Part shown: positions 43,940 through 52,660 of the stretch, piece by piece
Position numbering within the stretch: position 1 is the first letter of the stretch
Layout: each line of letters starts with the position of its first letter
From: Roseicyclus sp.
GTDB taxonomy: Bacteria > Pseudomonadota > Alphaproteobacteria > Rhodobacterales > Rhodobacteraceae
Length of the DNA: 64,000 nucleotides
Assembly (NCBI GenBank): GCA_018401965.1
Contig: JAGYJU010000016.1
Location: 62,001 to 126,000, forward strand
Direction of reading: 5' to 3'
Notes under the pieces: generated by a model
Told to the model about the DNA's origin: nothing
Seen by the model: the letters and a program-made list of their open reading frames with translations, nothing else
Database searches by the model: none
Position numbers and translations under genes: made by a program

Positions 43940-44437
43940 ATGTACCTGAAATCCCTCGCCATCGCGGGCGCAATCGCCCTGCTTCCCAGCCTGTCGCTAG
44001 CTCAGATGCAAATCACCGATCCCTATGCCCGCGCCGCCAGCGCCATGGCCATTTCCGGTGCCGCCTTCATGGCTGTGACCAACCCCACCGCCACGGACGA
44101 CCGGATCGTCGCCGCACGATCGGATATCGCGGAACGTGTGGAACTGCACACCCATGTCCAGAACGCCGACGGCATGATGCAGATGATCCATCTTGAAGAT
44201 GGCATTCCGCTGCCTGCGGGTGAAACCGTGGTGCTGGAACGCGGCGGGCTGCATGTGATGTTCCTGGGGCTGCGCCAACCGCTCAATTCCGGCGACGCGT
44301 TCACCCTGACGCTGGAGTTCGAGACGGCCGAACCGTTGACCGTGAACGTTCCCGTCGATCTGGACCGGATGCCGGCCCATGGCGGCGCCACGCCCCATGG
44401 CGCAGGCCACGGCGCGATGCACGGCACCGGTGGCTGA
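43940..44437 (+). CDS. PCu(A)C-type periplasmic copper chaperone
   Basis: The family delivers Cu(I) to cytochrome oxidase in the periplasm. The 165-residue protein has a signal peptide (ending SLA|QMQ) and the copper-binding pattern H-Met cluster: ELHTHVQNADGMMQM and GGLHVMFLGLRQPL. The C-terminus is rich in His and Met (PAHGGATPHGAGHGAMHG), a common extra copper-binding tail. ATG at 43940 follows GGAG. Confidence 0.9.
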   Translation: MYLKSLAIAGAIALLPSLSLAQMQITDPYARAASAMAISGAAFMAVTNPTATDDRIVAARSDIAERVELHTHVQNADGMMQMIHLEDGIPLPAGETVVLERGGLHVMFLGLRQPLNSGDAFTLTLEFETAEPLTVNVPVDLDRMPAHGGATPHGAGHGAMHGTGG

Positions 44438-44482
44438 CGCGGTGGCGGGGGCCGGGCATCGCCCTGCCCCCGCATCGTCGGT

Positions 44483-44797
44483 TCAGCTGCACATCGCTTC
44501 TGCGGTTTCGCCAAAGCGGCGCCACGCCTGCCACAGGTCTTCATGCGCGCGCTGGCTCGATTGCCGCACATCCTGCGCGCGCTGCGGGTCACGGAAAAAC
44601 CGCGCCCCGTCGCGCATCTGTCGGTTGGTCAGCGTGCGGTCTGCCGCCGACCCGATGCAGGAACACAGCGCGGTATCGGCGGTCGACCGGCCCGACTGCA
44701 GACAGGCGCGCTCGATCGGGTTGGCGCTGGCCGGCATCACGGCAAACGCCCCCATGATGGCCAAGGCCATCACGGGCAGGATCAGAAAGGGTTTCAT
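44483..44797 (-). CDS. Small secreted protein with paired cysteines
   Basis: The 104-residue product has a signal peptide ending ASA|NPIERAC. The mature region holds four cysteines (RACLQS, LCSCIG, and a final MCS) and helices with DRTLTNRQMRDGARFFRDPQRAQDVRQ. I recognise this pattern from a conserved hypothetical family of Rhodobacteraceae, sometimes labelled arginine transporter without support. ATG at 44797 has GAGG seven bases upstream; 44803 is an alternative. Confidence 0.72.
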   Translation of the reverse strand: MKPFLILPVMALAIMGAFAVMPASANPIERACLQSGRSTADTALCSCIGSAADRTLTNRQMRDGARFFRDPQRAQDVRQSSQRAHEDLWQAWRRFGETAEAMCS

Positions 44798-44993
44798 GGT
44801 CATGCCTCGAATTTACGGAACTGCTCGTGTGGTGAGTCTGTGCTCTCCTTGGGGCAATCATGCCCGAATTCGCGTCGAAGTTCAATTCTGACCGGTGCCG
44901 GCCGATCCTGACGCCCAGATTGGCACTGGCCCCTTCCCCCCCGGGCGTTCTGGCGCTATCTGACCCAACAACCTTATCCCCATGCAGGCCGCC

Positions 44994-46793
44994 ATGACCG
45001 ACCTCGACCGCATTCGCAACTTTTCCATCGTCGCCCATATCGACCACGGCAAATCCACGCTGGCCGACCGGCTGATCCAGCTGACCGGCACCGTGGCCGA
45101 ACGCGACATGCAGGCGCAGATCCTCGACAGCATGGATATCGAACGCGAACGCGGCATCACGATCAAGGCCAACACCGTGCGCATCGAATACCCGGCCAAG
45201 GATGGGCACACCTATATCCTCAACCTGATCGACACCCCCGGCCATGTCGATTTCGCCTACGAAGTCAGCCGGTCCATGCAGGCGGTCGAAGGCTCGCTTC
45301 TGGTGGTCGATGCCTCCCAGGGGGTCGAGGCGCAGACGCTCGCCAATGTCTACCAGGCCATCGATGCGGATCACGAAATCGTGCCCGTCCTCAACAAGAT
45401 CGACCTGCCCGCCGCCGAACCCGACCGCGTCAAGGAACAGATCGAGGACGTGATCGGCATCGACGCATCCAACGCCGTGGAAATTTCCGCCAAGACCGGC
45501 CTTGGCATCCCCGATGTGCTCGAGGCGATCGTGACCCGCCTGCCCGCCCCCAAGGGCACGCGCGATGCGCCGCTCAAGGCGATGCTGGTCGACAGCTATT
45601 ATGACCCCTACCTGGGCGTGGTCGTTCTGATCCGCGTCATCGACGGAGTGATCAAAAAGGGCGACCGCATTCGCATGATGCGCACCGGCGGCACCTACCC
45701 GATCGAGAAACTGGGCGTGTTCAAACCCGCCATGCAGGACATCGCCGAACTTGGCCCCGGCGAGATCGGCTTTTTCACCGCCCAGATCAAACAGGTCCGC
45801 GACACCCGCGTGGGCGACACCGTCACGCATGAGAAAAAACAATGCGCGACCGCCCTTCCCGGCTTCAAACCGTCCATCCCGGTGGTGTTCTGCGGCCTCT
45901 TCCCGGTCGATGCCAATGAATTCGAAGACCTGCGCGACGCGATGGAAAAACTGGCGCTGAACGACGCCAGCTTTACCTTCGAGATGGAAACCTCGGCCGC
46001 GCTCGGCTTTGGCTTTCGCTGCGGCTTCCTCGGGCTTTTGCACCTGGAGGTGATCCGCGACCGCCTTGAACGCGAATATGACATCGACCTGATCACCACC
46101 GCGCCAAGCGTGATCTACAACATCCACATGCGCGACGGGACCTTGCTGGAACTGCACAACCCCGCCGACATGCCCGACCTGACCCATGTCGACCATATCG
46201 AGGAACCGCGCATCAAGGCCACGATCCTGGTGCCCGATGAATACCTCGGCGACGTTCTGAAACTGTGCCAGGACCGGCGCGGCATCCAGCTTGACCTGAC
46301 CTATGCCGGGTCGCGCGCCATGGTGGTCTATGACCTGCCGCTGAACGAGGTGGTGTTCGATTTCTACGACCGGCTGAAATCGGTGACCAAGGGCTATGCG
46401 TCCTTCGACTACCAGATGATCGGCTACCGCGAAGACCATCTGGTGAAAATGTCGATCCTCGTGAACGACGAACCGGTGGATGCGCTGTCGATGATGGTGC
46501 ACCGCGACCGCGCCGAGGGGCGGGGCCGCCAGCTTGTCGAAAAGCTCAAGGAACTGATCCCGCGCCACATGTTCAAGATCCCGATCCAGGCCGCCATCGG
46601 CGGCCGCGTCATCGCGCGCGAAACCCTGTCGGCGATGCGCAAGGACGTGACGGCCAAATGCTACGGCGGGGATGCCACGCGCAAGCGCAAGCTGCTGGAC
46701 AAGCAGAAGGCCGGCAAGAAGAAGATGCGCCAGTTCGGCAAGGTCGAAATCCCGCAGTCGGCGTTTATCAATGCGTTGAAGATGGATGGGTGA
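44994..46793 (+). CDS. lepA: Elongation factor 4 (LepA)
   Basis: LepA is a ribosome-bound GTPase that assists translation and subunit biogenesis under stress. The 599-residue protein has the G domain with [30 protein letters not shown] and LNKIDLP, then domains II, III and V-like, and the LepA-specific C-terminal domain with [26 protein letters not shown] at 44994 gives the standard [17 protein letters not shown] start; one at 44982 is possible. Confidence 0.97.
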   Translation: MTDLDRIRNFSIVAHIDHGKSTLADRLIQLTGTVAERDMQAQILDSMDIERERGITIKANTVRIEYPAKDGHTYILNLIDTPGHVDFAYEVSRSMQAVEGSLLVVDASQGVEAQTLANVYQAIDADHEIVPVLNKIDLPAAEPDRVKEQIEDVIGIDASNAVEISAKTGLGIPDVLEAIVTRLPAPKGTRDAPLKAMLVDSYYDPYLGVVVLIRVIDGVIKKGDRIRMMRTGGTYPIEKLGVFKPAMQDIAELGPGEIGFFTAQIKQVRDTRVGDTVTHEKKQCATALPGFKPSIPVVFCGLFPVDANEFEDLRDAMEKLALNDASFTFEMETSAALGFGFRCGFLGLLHLEVIRDRLEREYDIDLITTAPSVIYNIHMRDGTLLELHNPADMPDLTHVDHIEEPRIKATILVPDEYLGDVLKLCQDRRGIQLDLTYAGSRAMVVYDLPLNEVVFDFYDRLKSVTKGYASFDYQMIGYREDHLVKMSILVNDEPVDALSMMVHRDRAEGRGRQLVEKLKELIPRHMFKIPIQAAIGGRVIARETLSAMRKDVTAKCYGGDATRKRKLLDKQKAGKKKMRQFGKVEIPQSAFINALKMDG

Positions 46794-46797
46794 GCAG

Positions 46798-46886
46798 CAG
46801 TTTGAGTCCGCAACAGCGGACTGAAACTGTTGACGGTGGGCGAAAGCGACTTTTGCTTGCAAAAGTCTGCGGGCCCACTCGGTGGG
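46798..46886. other. Three consecutive hairpins between lepA and the methyltransferase gene
   Basis: The inverted repeats are CAGTTTGAGTCCGC/GCGGACTGAAACTG (46798-46829, one mismatch), GACTTTTGC/GCAAAAGTC with a two-base loop (46848-46867), and CCCAC/GTGGG (46874-46886). The first may end lepA transcription, though no T run follows. The remainder to 46987 holds no gene I can support. Confidence 0.55.
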
Positions 46887-46987
46887 AAGCATTGGATCGC
46901 ACGTGTTTGCTCTAAATCCTCGACAGATACCCCCTAAGCCATTGAGGATCATTAGATTCACAAGGCCGTTGCAACCAATCACTCATC

Positions 46988-47605
46988 ATGCGAGTCTCAA
47001 AAAAAATGAGGCGAACCGTGAACGAAAGATTTGTACTGGCTCCGCAGCCAACACTCAAAAGAGTTGCTGATCTAGATGGTCCCGACTTCTATCCTACGCC
47101 AGCTTGGGCAACACACGCCTTGATCGAGAATGAAATTTTCGCAGGTGGGATCTGGGAGTGTGCGTGTGGCGATGGTGCTATGTCTGAAGTGCTTAAGTTG
47201 GCCGCTAGGCATGTAGACAGTAGTGACTTGTATGAGCGTGGTTACGGCGATCATGGCATTGATTTTCGAACGTCTCAACGCTGCGCGGACAACATCGTTA
47301 CGAACCCGCCATTTCATAGCGCGGAGGAGTTTGTACACATCGGAGTAAAAAATTCGAGGAAAAAATTTGCCCTGCTGCTGAGGCTTGCCTTTCTAGAGGG
47401 CGCCAAACGCCAAGAAACCATATTTCGCGAGCACGCACCTAGTCGAGTGTGGGTTTTCAGCGAACGCATTACTTTTTATCAGCGTGGTGCAGAGCGAAAA
47501 GGAAGCGGCACCACTGCATATGCGTGGTTCGTATGGGACAAGGATCATGTTGGCCCTACAGAGCTGAAGTGGCTACCTACCGGCTATAAGGCGAAGCATT
47601 CCTAG
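46988..47605 (+). CDS. Phage-type SAM-dependent DNA methyltransferase, putative
   Basis: The 205-residue protein has FYPTPAWATHALIENE, then a SAM-binding loop WECACGDGAMSEVL (near 55), an acidic strand end SSDLYERGYG and the amino-methylase motif NPPF (near 102), in the order typical of adenine-N6 or similar methyltransferases found in prophages. Codon and base composition are markedly more AT-rich than neighbouring genes, suggesting transfer. The start is uncertain (ATG 46988 or 47006). It overlaps the convergent gene by four bases. A target-recognition domain is not evident. Confidence 0.7.
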   Translation: MRVSKKMRRTVNERFVLAPQPTLKRVADLDGPDFYPTPAWATHALIENEIFAGGIWECACGDGAMSEVLKLAARHVDSSDLYERGYGDHGIDFRTSQRCADNIVTNPPFHSAEEFVHIGVKNSRKKFALLLRLAFLEGAKRQETIFREHAPSRVWVFSERITFYQRGAERKGSGTTAYAWFVWDKDHVGPTELKWLPTGYKAKHS

Positions 47606-47910
47606 TCTTTGTGCTCCTTGACAGACTTTCGCCCTATGTCCGTGATCTCCCAGCTCTCGCCGTCCGGGTCATAGATGGCGAGCCCGCGAGTGGAAAGACC
47701 AGTACCCTGATCTCGATGAGAAACAGTGTTGCGTACCTTCTGAGAAAAATAGGTGTCGCTTCTACCGTCTGCGATCATCGCATCTTTACCAGTGGGACTG
47801 AGCCTGTCTTCAAGTCGTTCAATGAGTTCTGAAATCGACAACTTGCCACTCTTGCTAGCTGCAAGCTCCTTCAGCAACTCATCACGAACTTCCGATTCTG
47901 TGTATGACAT
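47602..47910 (-). CDS. Small winged-helix-like protein, Mrr-N type, putative
   Basis: The 102-residue protein has an N-terminal helical part (ESEVRDELLKELAASKSGKLSISELIERLEDRL) and a C-terminal winged-helix pattern (FSQKVRNTVSHRD, then WEITDIGRKSVKEH), resembling the N-terminal DNA-binding domain of Mrr-type restriction proteins, but no nuclease domain follows. It is AT-rich like the convergent methyltransferase gene, with which it shares four bases. Assignment is by pattern only. Confidence 0.55.
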   Translation of the reverse strand: MSYTESEVRDELLKELAASKSGKLSISELIERLEDRLSPTGKDAMIADGRSDTYFSQKVRNTVSHRDQGTGLSTRGLAIYDPDGESWEITDIGRKSVKEHKD

Positions 47911-48010
47911 TAGACCCTCAATGCTTTAATGAGCTTATTTCACGGCAGCACATGCGAGAGAGTGGAGCCTTTTTCAAGATGCCATGATAAACAAATAGCA
48001 GCATCCCGCA

Positions 48011-48078
48011 GGTGGAGTTCCAACCCACCATCCCCCGCAACCAATCGCGTACCCTCGTGGGCTAAAACCCCACCCTAC
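48011..48078 (-). repeat. Two REP repeats downstream of the RAYT gene
   Basis: Palindromes at 48011-48029 (GGTGGAGTTCCAACCCACC) and 48056-48078 (CGTGGGCTAAAACCCCACC then CTAC). The second starts with GTAG on the minus strand and its TAG is the stop codon of the RAYT frame. They are the GTAGGGTGGG type also seen behind carB. Confidence 0.75.
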
Positions 48079-48690
48079 ATCCCCAGATCCATCCCCGGCA
48101 CATATCGCGCGTCCCGATGCACCGAGGAAAACGGCCAATCCTCCGGCCGCGCGACGAACCCGTGTTTCACCGGGTTCATCCAACAATACCGGACATGCGC
48201 CCAATACTCCGCCTCGTCCCGGATATGGTGTTCCCAGAACCGGCGTTGCCACACGGCCTGCTCCCGCTTGTCGTGCCGTAGGCCGGGCTTCAGCCCGGCA
48301 TACCGTCCCGACCGAACGACCGGGAGATCCGGTGGGGTATGTGTATGCCGACATTGCCGGCATTGCCGGCATTGCCGGGCTGAAGCCCGGCCTACCCTCA
48401 ACAACATCCACCGCATATTTCCCCCGCACCGCGCGCGTGAACCGCGCCTTGATCGCGCCCCACCGCACGCCATAGGCCCGGTCCCCCGGCGGCATCTGCC
48501 AAACCGCATGGATATGATCGGGCAAGACCACCCATGCCTCGATGCCAAAGGGCCGCTCCGCCCGCGTCACCCGCACCGCCTCCCGCAACAGACCCACCTC
48601 GCGCACCAACACGTCCCCGCCCCGCGCGGCGAGCGTGACGGTGAAAAACACCAAGGCTCCGGTGACCTGCGGGCGGCGATAGATCGACAT
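48075..48690 (-). pseudogene. REP-associated tyrosine transposase (RAYT) gene interrupted by a REP doublet
   Basis: RAYTs are single-domain Y1 (IS200-like) nucleases that act on REP sequences. The N-terminal piece (from 48690) has VFFTVTLAARGG and the HUH motif in LPDHIHAVWQ; the C-terminal piece has QRRFWEHHIRDEAEYWAHVRYCWMNPVKHG, with the catalytic Tyr region, and ends VPGMDLGM-TAG. Between them lies a 118-bp REP doublet (48278-48395) that shifts the frame. Its exact removal yields a continuous 165-residue protein through DVVEG-HDKREQAVW, the normal family length. As it stands the gene should not give a full protein. Confidence 0.9.
48278..48395. repeat. REP doublet (BIME-like) inserted in the RAYT gene
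   Basis: The unit starts GTAGGCCGGGCTTCAGCCCG and ends CGGGCTGAAGCCCGGCCTAC: two REPs in inverted orientation with GTAG at both outer edges. The 74-bp spacer includes three tandem copies of a 9-bp unit CATTGCCGG (48352-48378). No target duplication is apparent. Confidence 0.9.
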
Positions 48691-48783
48691 GGCGGGCAGC
48701 CTGCCAGACCATGGTTAAGCCCCGCTTAACAGCGGCCAAATCCCAACCGCATGTGACTTCGCCCCTGCAAGCCCCTGATGTCG

Positions 48784-49557
48784 TCAGCCCGCGCCAGGCC
48801 CGCCGCCGAAAAACGCCGCGATGGACGCCTCGAATTCGCGCGGCTTGTCGGCGTGCAGCCAATGGCCCGCACCGGGGATCTTGGCGAATTTCGCCGCCGG
48901 GAACAGCGCCTTGATGGGCGCGCGATGGTCGGGTTTCACGTAATCCGACAGGGCGCCGGACAGGAAAAGCGCCGGGCCGTCGAAGGGCCCCGCCAGATCC
49001 GGCCAGCCCAGGATGTCGGGCATGAACCGGTCCAGCACATCGAGGTTCAACCGCCAATGCCGCGCCTTCACATCCAGCGATTGCAGCAAAAAGGCCCGCA
49101 CGCCCGCCTCGGCCACATGCGCGGCCAACTGGGCATCGGCATCGCGCCGCGTCTGCACGCGCGACAGGTCCACGGCCCGCATCGCCGCGACCAGATGCGC
49201 CTGCGTATGGCCATAGGCGACGGGCGCGATATCGGCGACGATCAGGCGGCGCACGGCTTCGGGATGGATCAGCGCCAGCGCCATCGCCGCCTTGCCGCCC
49301 ATGGAATGGCCCAGCACATCCGCCTGCCCGCCATGGGCCGCGATCACCTCGGCCAGATCGGCGGCCAGATCGGGGTAGCGGTGGCTGTCCGTCCAGGCGC
49401 TGTCACCATGGTTGCGCATGTCCACCGCCAGCACGCGGCGCGCGCCCGACAGGCGTTTGGCGATCACGCCCCAGTTGCGGGCGGACCCGAACAGGCCATG
49501 GGCGATCAGGATGGGCGGGTGGGCGGCATCATCGCCCTGCGATATGACGTGCAGCAT
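48784..49557 (-). CDS. Alpha/beta-fold hydrolase, YbfF-like
   Basis: The 257-residue protein has the canonical features: oxyanion region AHGLFGSARNW near 20, nucleophile elbow LGHSMGGKAAM near 83 (Ser), acidic residue around LSDYV, and catalytic His in PGAGHWLHADKP near 232. It resembles the esterases of the YbfF group, which cleave short-chain acyl esters or thioesters. Substrate unknown. The last residues GGGPGAG are low complexity. Confidence 0.88.
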   Translation of the reverse strand: MLHVISQGDDAAHPPILIAHGLFGSARNWGVIAKRLSGARRVLAVDMRNHGDSAWTDSHRYPDLAADLAEVIAAHGGQADVLGHSMGGKAAMALALIHPEAVRRLIVADIAPVAYGHTQAHLVAAMRAVDLSRVQTRRDADAQLAAHVAEAGVRAFLLQSLDVKARHWRLNLDVLDRFMPDILGWPDLAGPFDGPALFLSGALSDYVKPDHRAPIKALFPAAKFAKIPGAGHWLHADKPREFEASIAAFFGGGPGAG

Positions 49558-49669
49558 GGCACAGCTGATAGGCCAAGCCCGGGGCCTGTGGCCAGCCCAA
49601 AGCAGCGGCTTGAGGGAAATCGTCGATCTGGCCTATCGTCAACCATCAGCCCTGGGGAAAGCCGCATCC

Positions 49670-50041
49670 ATGGACCAGCGCAAGCGCTCCGAGCCCCACG
49701 ACGACCTGCGCCGCGAGATTGCCGCGCGGATCAATATCCATGCGAGAACCTTTGATGGCGCCATACGCCGGGCCGGAAGGCTTTTGCCGCGATCCGCGCG
49801 CGCCGCCGCCGCCGAGCTGATGGCGATCGAGGCGCGATTGGCGCATCCGAAACTGGCCACCCGCACCGACCCGGCCCTGAGGGCGCAGGCCGCCGACCGG
49901 TTTCGCGCCAGCCTTGCCGCTTACAAGCCGGGCGCGCGCGCCGCCCGCGACCGCGCCTTTCTCATGGCCGAAATCGGCGTCAAGCTGGTCATCCTGATCG
50001 GGGCGGGGCTGGCGCTATTGTATTGGCAGACCAGCCCCTGA
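49670..50041 (+). CDS. Hypothetical protein with C-terminal membrane helix
   Basis: The 123-residue protein is basic and helical (ARTFDGAIRRAGRLLPRSARAAAAELMAIEARL) and ends in one transmembrane helix (about 100-118, VKLVILIGAGLALLYW). No family recognised. ATG at 49670 lies after a plausible GGGGAAA. Confidence 0.62.
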   Translation: MDQRKRSEPHDDLRREIAARINIHARTFDGAIRRAGRLLPRSARAAAAELMAIEARLAHPKLATRTDPALRAQAADRFRASLAAYKPGARAARDRAFLMAEIGVKLVILIGAGLALLYWQTSP

Positions 50042-50047
50042 CCGCGA

Positions 50048-50959
50048 TCAATGCGCCGGTTTGATGAAGGTGCCGTTGCGCAGGTCGCGCATGGCCTGTT
50101 GCAATTCGGCCTGCGTGTTCATCACGATCGGCCCGTGCCAGGCCACCGGTTCCTCGATCGGCGCGCCGGAAATCAACAGGAACCGCACGCCTTGCGGCCC
50201 GGCCTGAACCGTCACCTCGTCACCCGACCCAAAGCGGATCAGCGTGCGGTCGCCCGACAGGTCGCGGATGTTGACTTCTTGGCCCATCACCTCTTTTTCC
50301 AGCAGCACACCGCGCGGCCGCGACGCATCGGCAAAGGCCGCAGCCCCTTCGAACACATAGGCAAAGGCGCGGCGATAGGTGTCGATGCGGAAGGTCTTTT
50401 TCACGCCCGCCGGCACGCTGATATCGAGGTATTGAGGATCGGCGGCGATGCCATCCACCGGGCCGCGCTTGCCCCAAAACTCGCCGGTGATCACGCGCAC
50501 ATGGGTGCCGTCATCATCCGTCACCTCGGGGATGTCGCCACCCTGAATGTCCTGGTAGCGCGGCGCGGTCATCTTTTGCGCGGCGGGCAGGTTGCCCCAA
50601 AGCTGAAAGCCGTGCATCTGCCCCTGCCGGTTTCCCAGCGGCATTTCCTGGTGCAGGATGCCCGATCCGGCGGTCATCCATTGCACCGATCCCGCGCCCA
50701 GACGCCCGTGATTGCCAAGGCTGTCGGAATGTTCGACCGTTCCGGCCAGGACATAGGTGATCGTCTCGATCCCGCGATGGGGGTGCCAGGGAAACCCGTC
50801 GCGGTAGAAATCCGGGTCGTCATTGCGGAAGTCGTCGAACAGCAGGAACGGGTCCAGTTCCTTTGGATCCTGGAAGCCAAAGGCGCGGTGCAGATGCACG
50901 CCTGCGCCTTCCATGGTCGGGCGGGCCGGGCGGGTTTCAAGAACGGGACGGATCGACAT
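50048..50959 (-). CDS. Pirin family protein
   Basis: The 303-residue protein has the bicupin pirin fold: HLHRAFGFQDPKELDPFLLFDDF near 23, the metal-binding PWHPHRGIETITYVLAG (His pair) near 58, and GILHQEMP near 101 with the remaining ligands. Pirins bind Fe; some oxidise quercetin. The physiological role here is unknown. The ATG at 50959 is followed by a normal N-terminus. Confidence 0.92.
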   Translation of the reverse strand: MSIRPVLETRPARPTMEGAGVHLHRAFGFQDPKELDPFLLFDDFRNDDPDFYRDGFPWHPHRGIETITYVLAGTVEHSDSLGNHGRLGAGSVQWMTAGSGILHQEMPLGNRQGQMHGFQLWGNLPAAQKMTAPRYQDIQGGDIPEVTDDDGTHVRVITGEFWGKRGPVDGIAADPQYLDISVPAGVKKTFRIDTYRRAFAYVFEGAAAFADASRPRGVLLEKEVMGQEVNIRDLSGDRTLIRFGSGDEVTVQAGPQGVRFLLISGAPIEEPVAWHGPIVMNTQAELQQAMRDLRNGTFIKPAH

Positions 50960-51140
50960 CGGTGCTGTCTCCTGCGTGGTGTTGCGACAGATGTAGCGAT
51001 GTCGCGGCGCGGTGCAATGCAGCCGCCCACACCAAGCCTGTGCAGCAATGCAGAGCCGGCGCGCAACAGGTCGTTTTCGGACGCGACAGGGCCAGGGCCG
51101 CCACGGATGCTGCGGCAAAACCAAAGGGAGAGGGTTGGAC

Positions 51141-52097
51141 ATGCGTGTCGGTTTCATCGGTCTGGGCAATGTCGGCGCAAAGCTGGCCGGAACGCTTTTG
51201 CGCAACGGCATCGCGATTTCGGTCGTCGACCTGGACCCGGCCAAGGTCGCGGAATTCACCGCGAAAGGCGCGGGCACGGCCGATGGCCCCAAGGCGCTGA
51301 TGGCGGCCTGCGACGTGGTGATCACCTGCCTGCCCCGGCCCGACATCTCGGCGGCGGTGGTCGAGGGCCCCGGCGGCATCCTCGAGGCGATGGGGCCGGG
51401 CAAGATCTGGCTGGAAATGTCCACGACTGACGCGACCGAAATCACCCGGCTGGGGGAAAAGGTTGCGGCGACGGGCGGGGCCGCCGTCGATTGCCCGGTC
51501 TCGGGCGGCTGTCACCGCGCTGATACCGGCAATATCTCGATCTTCGCGGGCTGTGACCGGGCCACGTTCGAAACCGTCCTGCCGCTTTTGACCACGATGG
51601 GGCGGCGGGTGCTGCACACCGGGCCGATCGGATCGGCCAGCGTGCTGAAGGTGATCACCAATTACCTGGCCACGGCCAATCTTGTGTCCTGCACCGAGGC
51701 GCTGAGCGTCGCGGCGGGCGCGGGGCTTGACCTGGCCACCGCCTATGAGGCGATCAAGATTTCGTCGGGCACGTCCTTTGTGCATGAAACCGAAAGCCAG
51801 GTGATCCTGAACGGGTCGCGCGACATCAGTTTCACCATGGACCTGGTCGCCAAGGATATCGGCCTGTTCCAGGACGTGGCCGACCGCGCCGGTGTCCCGG
51901 TCGAGGTCAACCCGCTGTTGATTTCCATCTTCCAGGACGGGATCGCACGTTACGGCGCCCGCGAATTGTCGCCCAACATCATCCGACGGCTGGAGGACGC
52001 GACCGGCCTTGATATCCGCGCGCCGGGCTTTCCGCCGGAAATGGTCGATGACGAACCCGAGGAACCGGGCGCAGAGGTCCGGGTGCAGCGCGGCTGA
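51141..52097 (+). CDS. NAD(P)-dependent beta-hydroxyacid dehydrogenase
   Basis: The 318-residue protein belongs to the 3-hydroxyisobutyrate dehydrogenase family: MRVGFIGLGNVGAKLA nucleotide-binding loop, DCPVSGGCHRADTGNISIFAGG-like substrate loop near 118 (DCPVSGG), and the catalytic Lys in SVLKVITNYL near 172. It oxidises a short hydroxyacid; the substrate is not resolved. ATG at 51141 follows AGGG. Confidence 0.9.
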   Translation: MRVGFIGLGNVGAKLAGTLLRNGIAISVVDLDPAKVAEFTAKGAGTADGPKALMAACDVVITCLPRPDISAAVVEGPGGILEAMGPGKIWLEMSTTDATEITRLGEKVAATGGAAVDCPVSGGCHRADTGNISIFAGCDRATFETVLPLLTTMGRRVLHTGPIGSASVLKVITNYLATANLVSCTEALSVAAGAGLDLATAYEAIKISSGTSFVHETESQVILNGSRDISFTMDLVAKDIGLFQDVADRAGVPVEVNPLLISIFQDGIARYGARELSPNIIRRLEDATGLDIRAPGFPPEMVDDEPEEPGAEVRVQRG

Positions 52098-52135
52098 CCC
52101 TCGCCAAGCGGCGCGGGACGCGCTAAGGGGCGGCC

Positions 52136-52651
52136 ATGGCAAAGCAAAAACACGACCCGAACGAGGTATTGGCCACCATCGACCCGCAACCGGTGCGCCG
52201 GGTGTTCACCACCGGCGTGGTTGGGCTGTTGGGGGCGATCCTGCTTTATGTCGCAGCGGCGACCCCGCCGGTCGATGTGGCCTGGCTCGCATTCCTCGTC
52301 GTGACGGGCCTGGGCGCGATCTACCTGGCCTGGCGGGTGTGGCAGGCGACGGCGGTGCGGCTGGAACTGACCCGGAGCGAATTGCGCGAAACCGGCGGCC
52401 GGGTGCTCTTTTCCCTGGATGAGGTCGACAGCATCGACCGCAGCATCTTTGCCTTCAAACCGGCGGGCGGCTTTCTGGTGCGGCTCAAGACCCCCACGAC
52501 CCGCGGCCGGGTCTATGCGCCCGCGCTCTGGTGGCGGGCCCGCGCCCGCGTCGCCGTGGGCGGGGCCACGGCCGGCAGCCAGGCCAAGCCGGTGGCCGAC
52601 CTGATCAGCATCATCGTGGCAGAGCGCCGGGGCGACATGCCCCGGCGGTGA
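52136..52651 (+). CDS. Membrane protein with two helices, function unknown
   Basis: The 171-residue protein has two transmembrane segments (about 24-45 and 48-68) and a C-terminal PH-like cytosolic region (VRLELTRSELRETGGRVLFSLDEVDSIDRSIFAFKPAGGFLVRL). Similar proteins are conserved but uncharacterised in Rhodobacteraceae. It converges on gdhA with nine bases between. Confidence 0.7.
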   Translation: MAKQKHDPNEVLATIDPQPVRRVFTTGVVGLLGAILLYVAAATPPVDVAWLAFLVVTGLGAIYLAWRVWQATAVRLELTRSELRETGGRVLFSLDEVDSIDRSIFAFKPAGGFLVRLKTPTTRGRVYAPALWWRARARVAVGGATAGSQAKPVADLISIIVAERRGDMPRR

Positions 52652-52660
52652 TCGCCGCGA

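Noticed and set aside
46988-47910. Toxin-antitoxin operon
   Set aside because: The two genes converge rather than share a promoter, and the larger one has methyltransferase motifs, not toxin features.
48350-48395. Possible CRISPR array
   Set aside because: The repeats are 9 bp, contiguous and without spacers, and no cas gene is near; they belong to the REP doublet.
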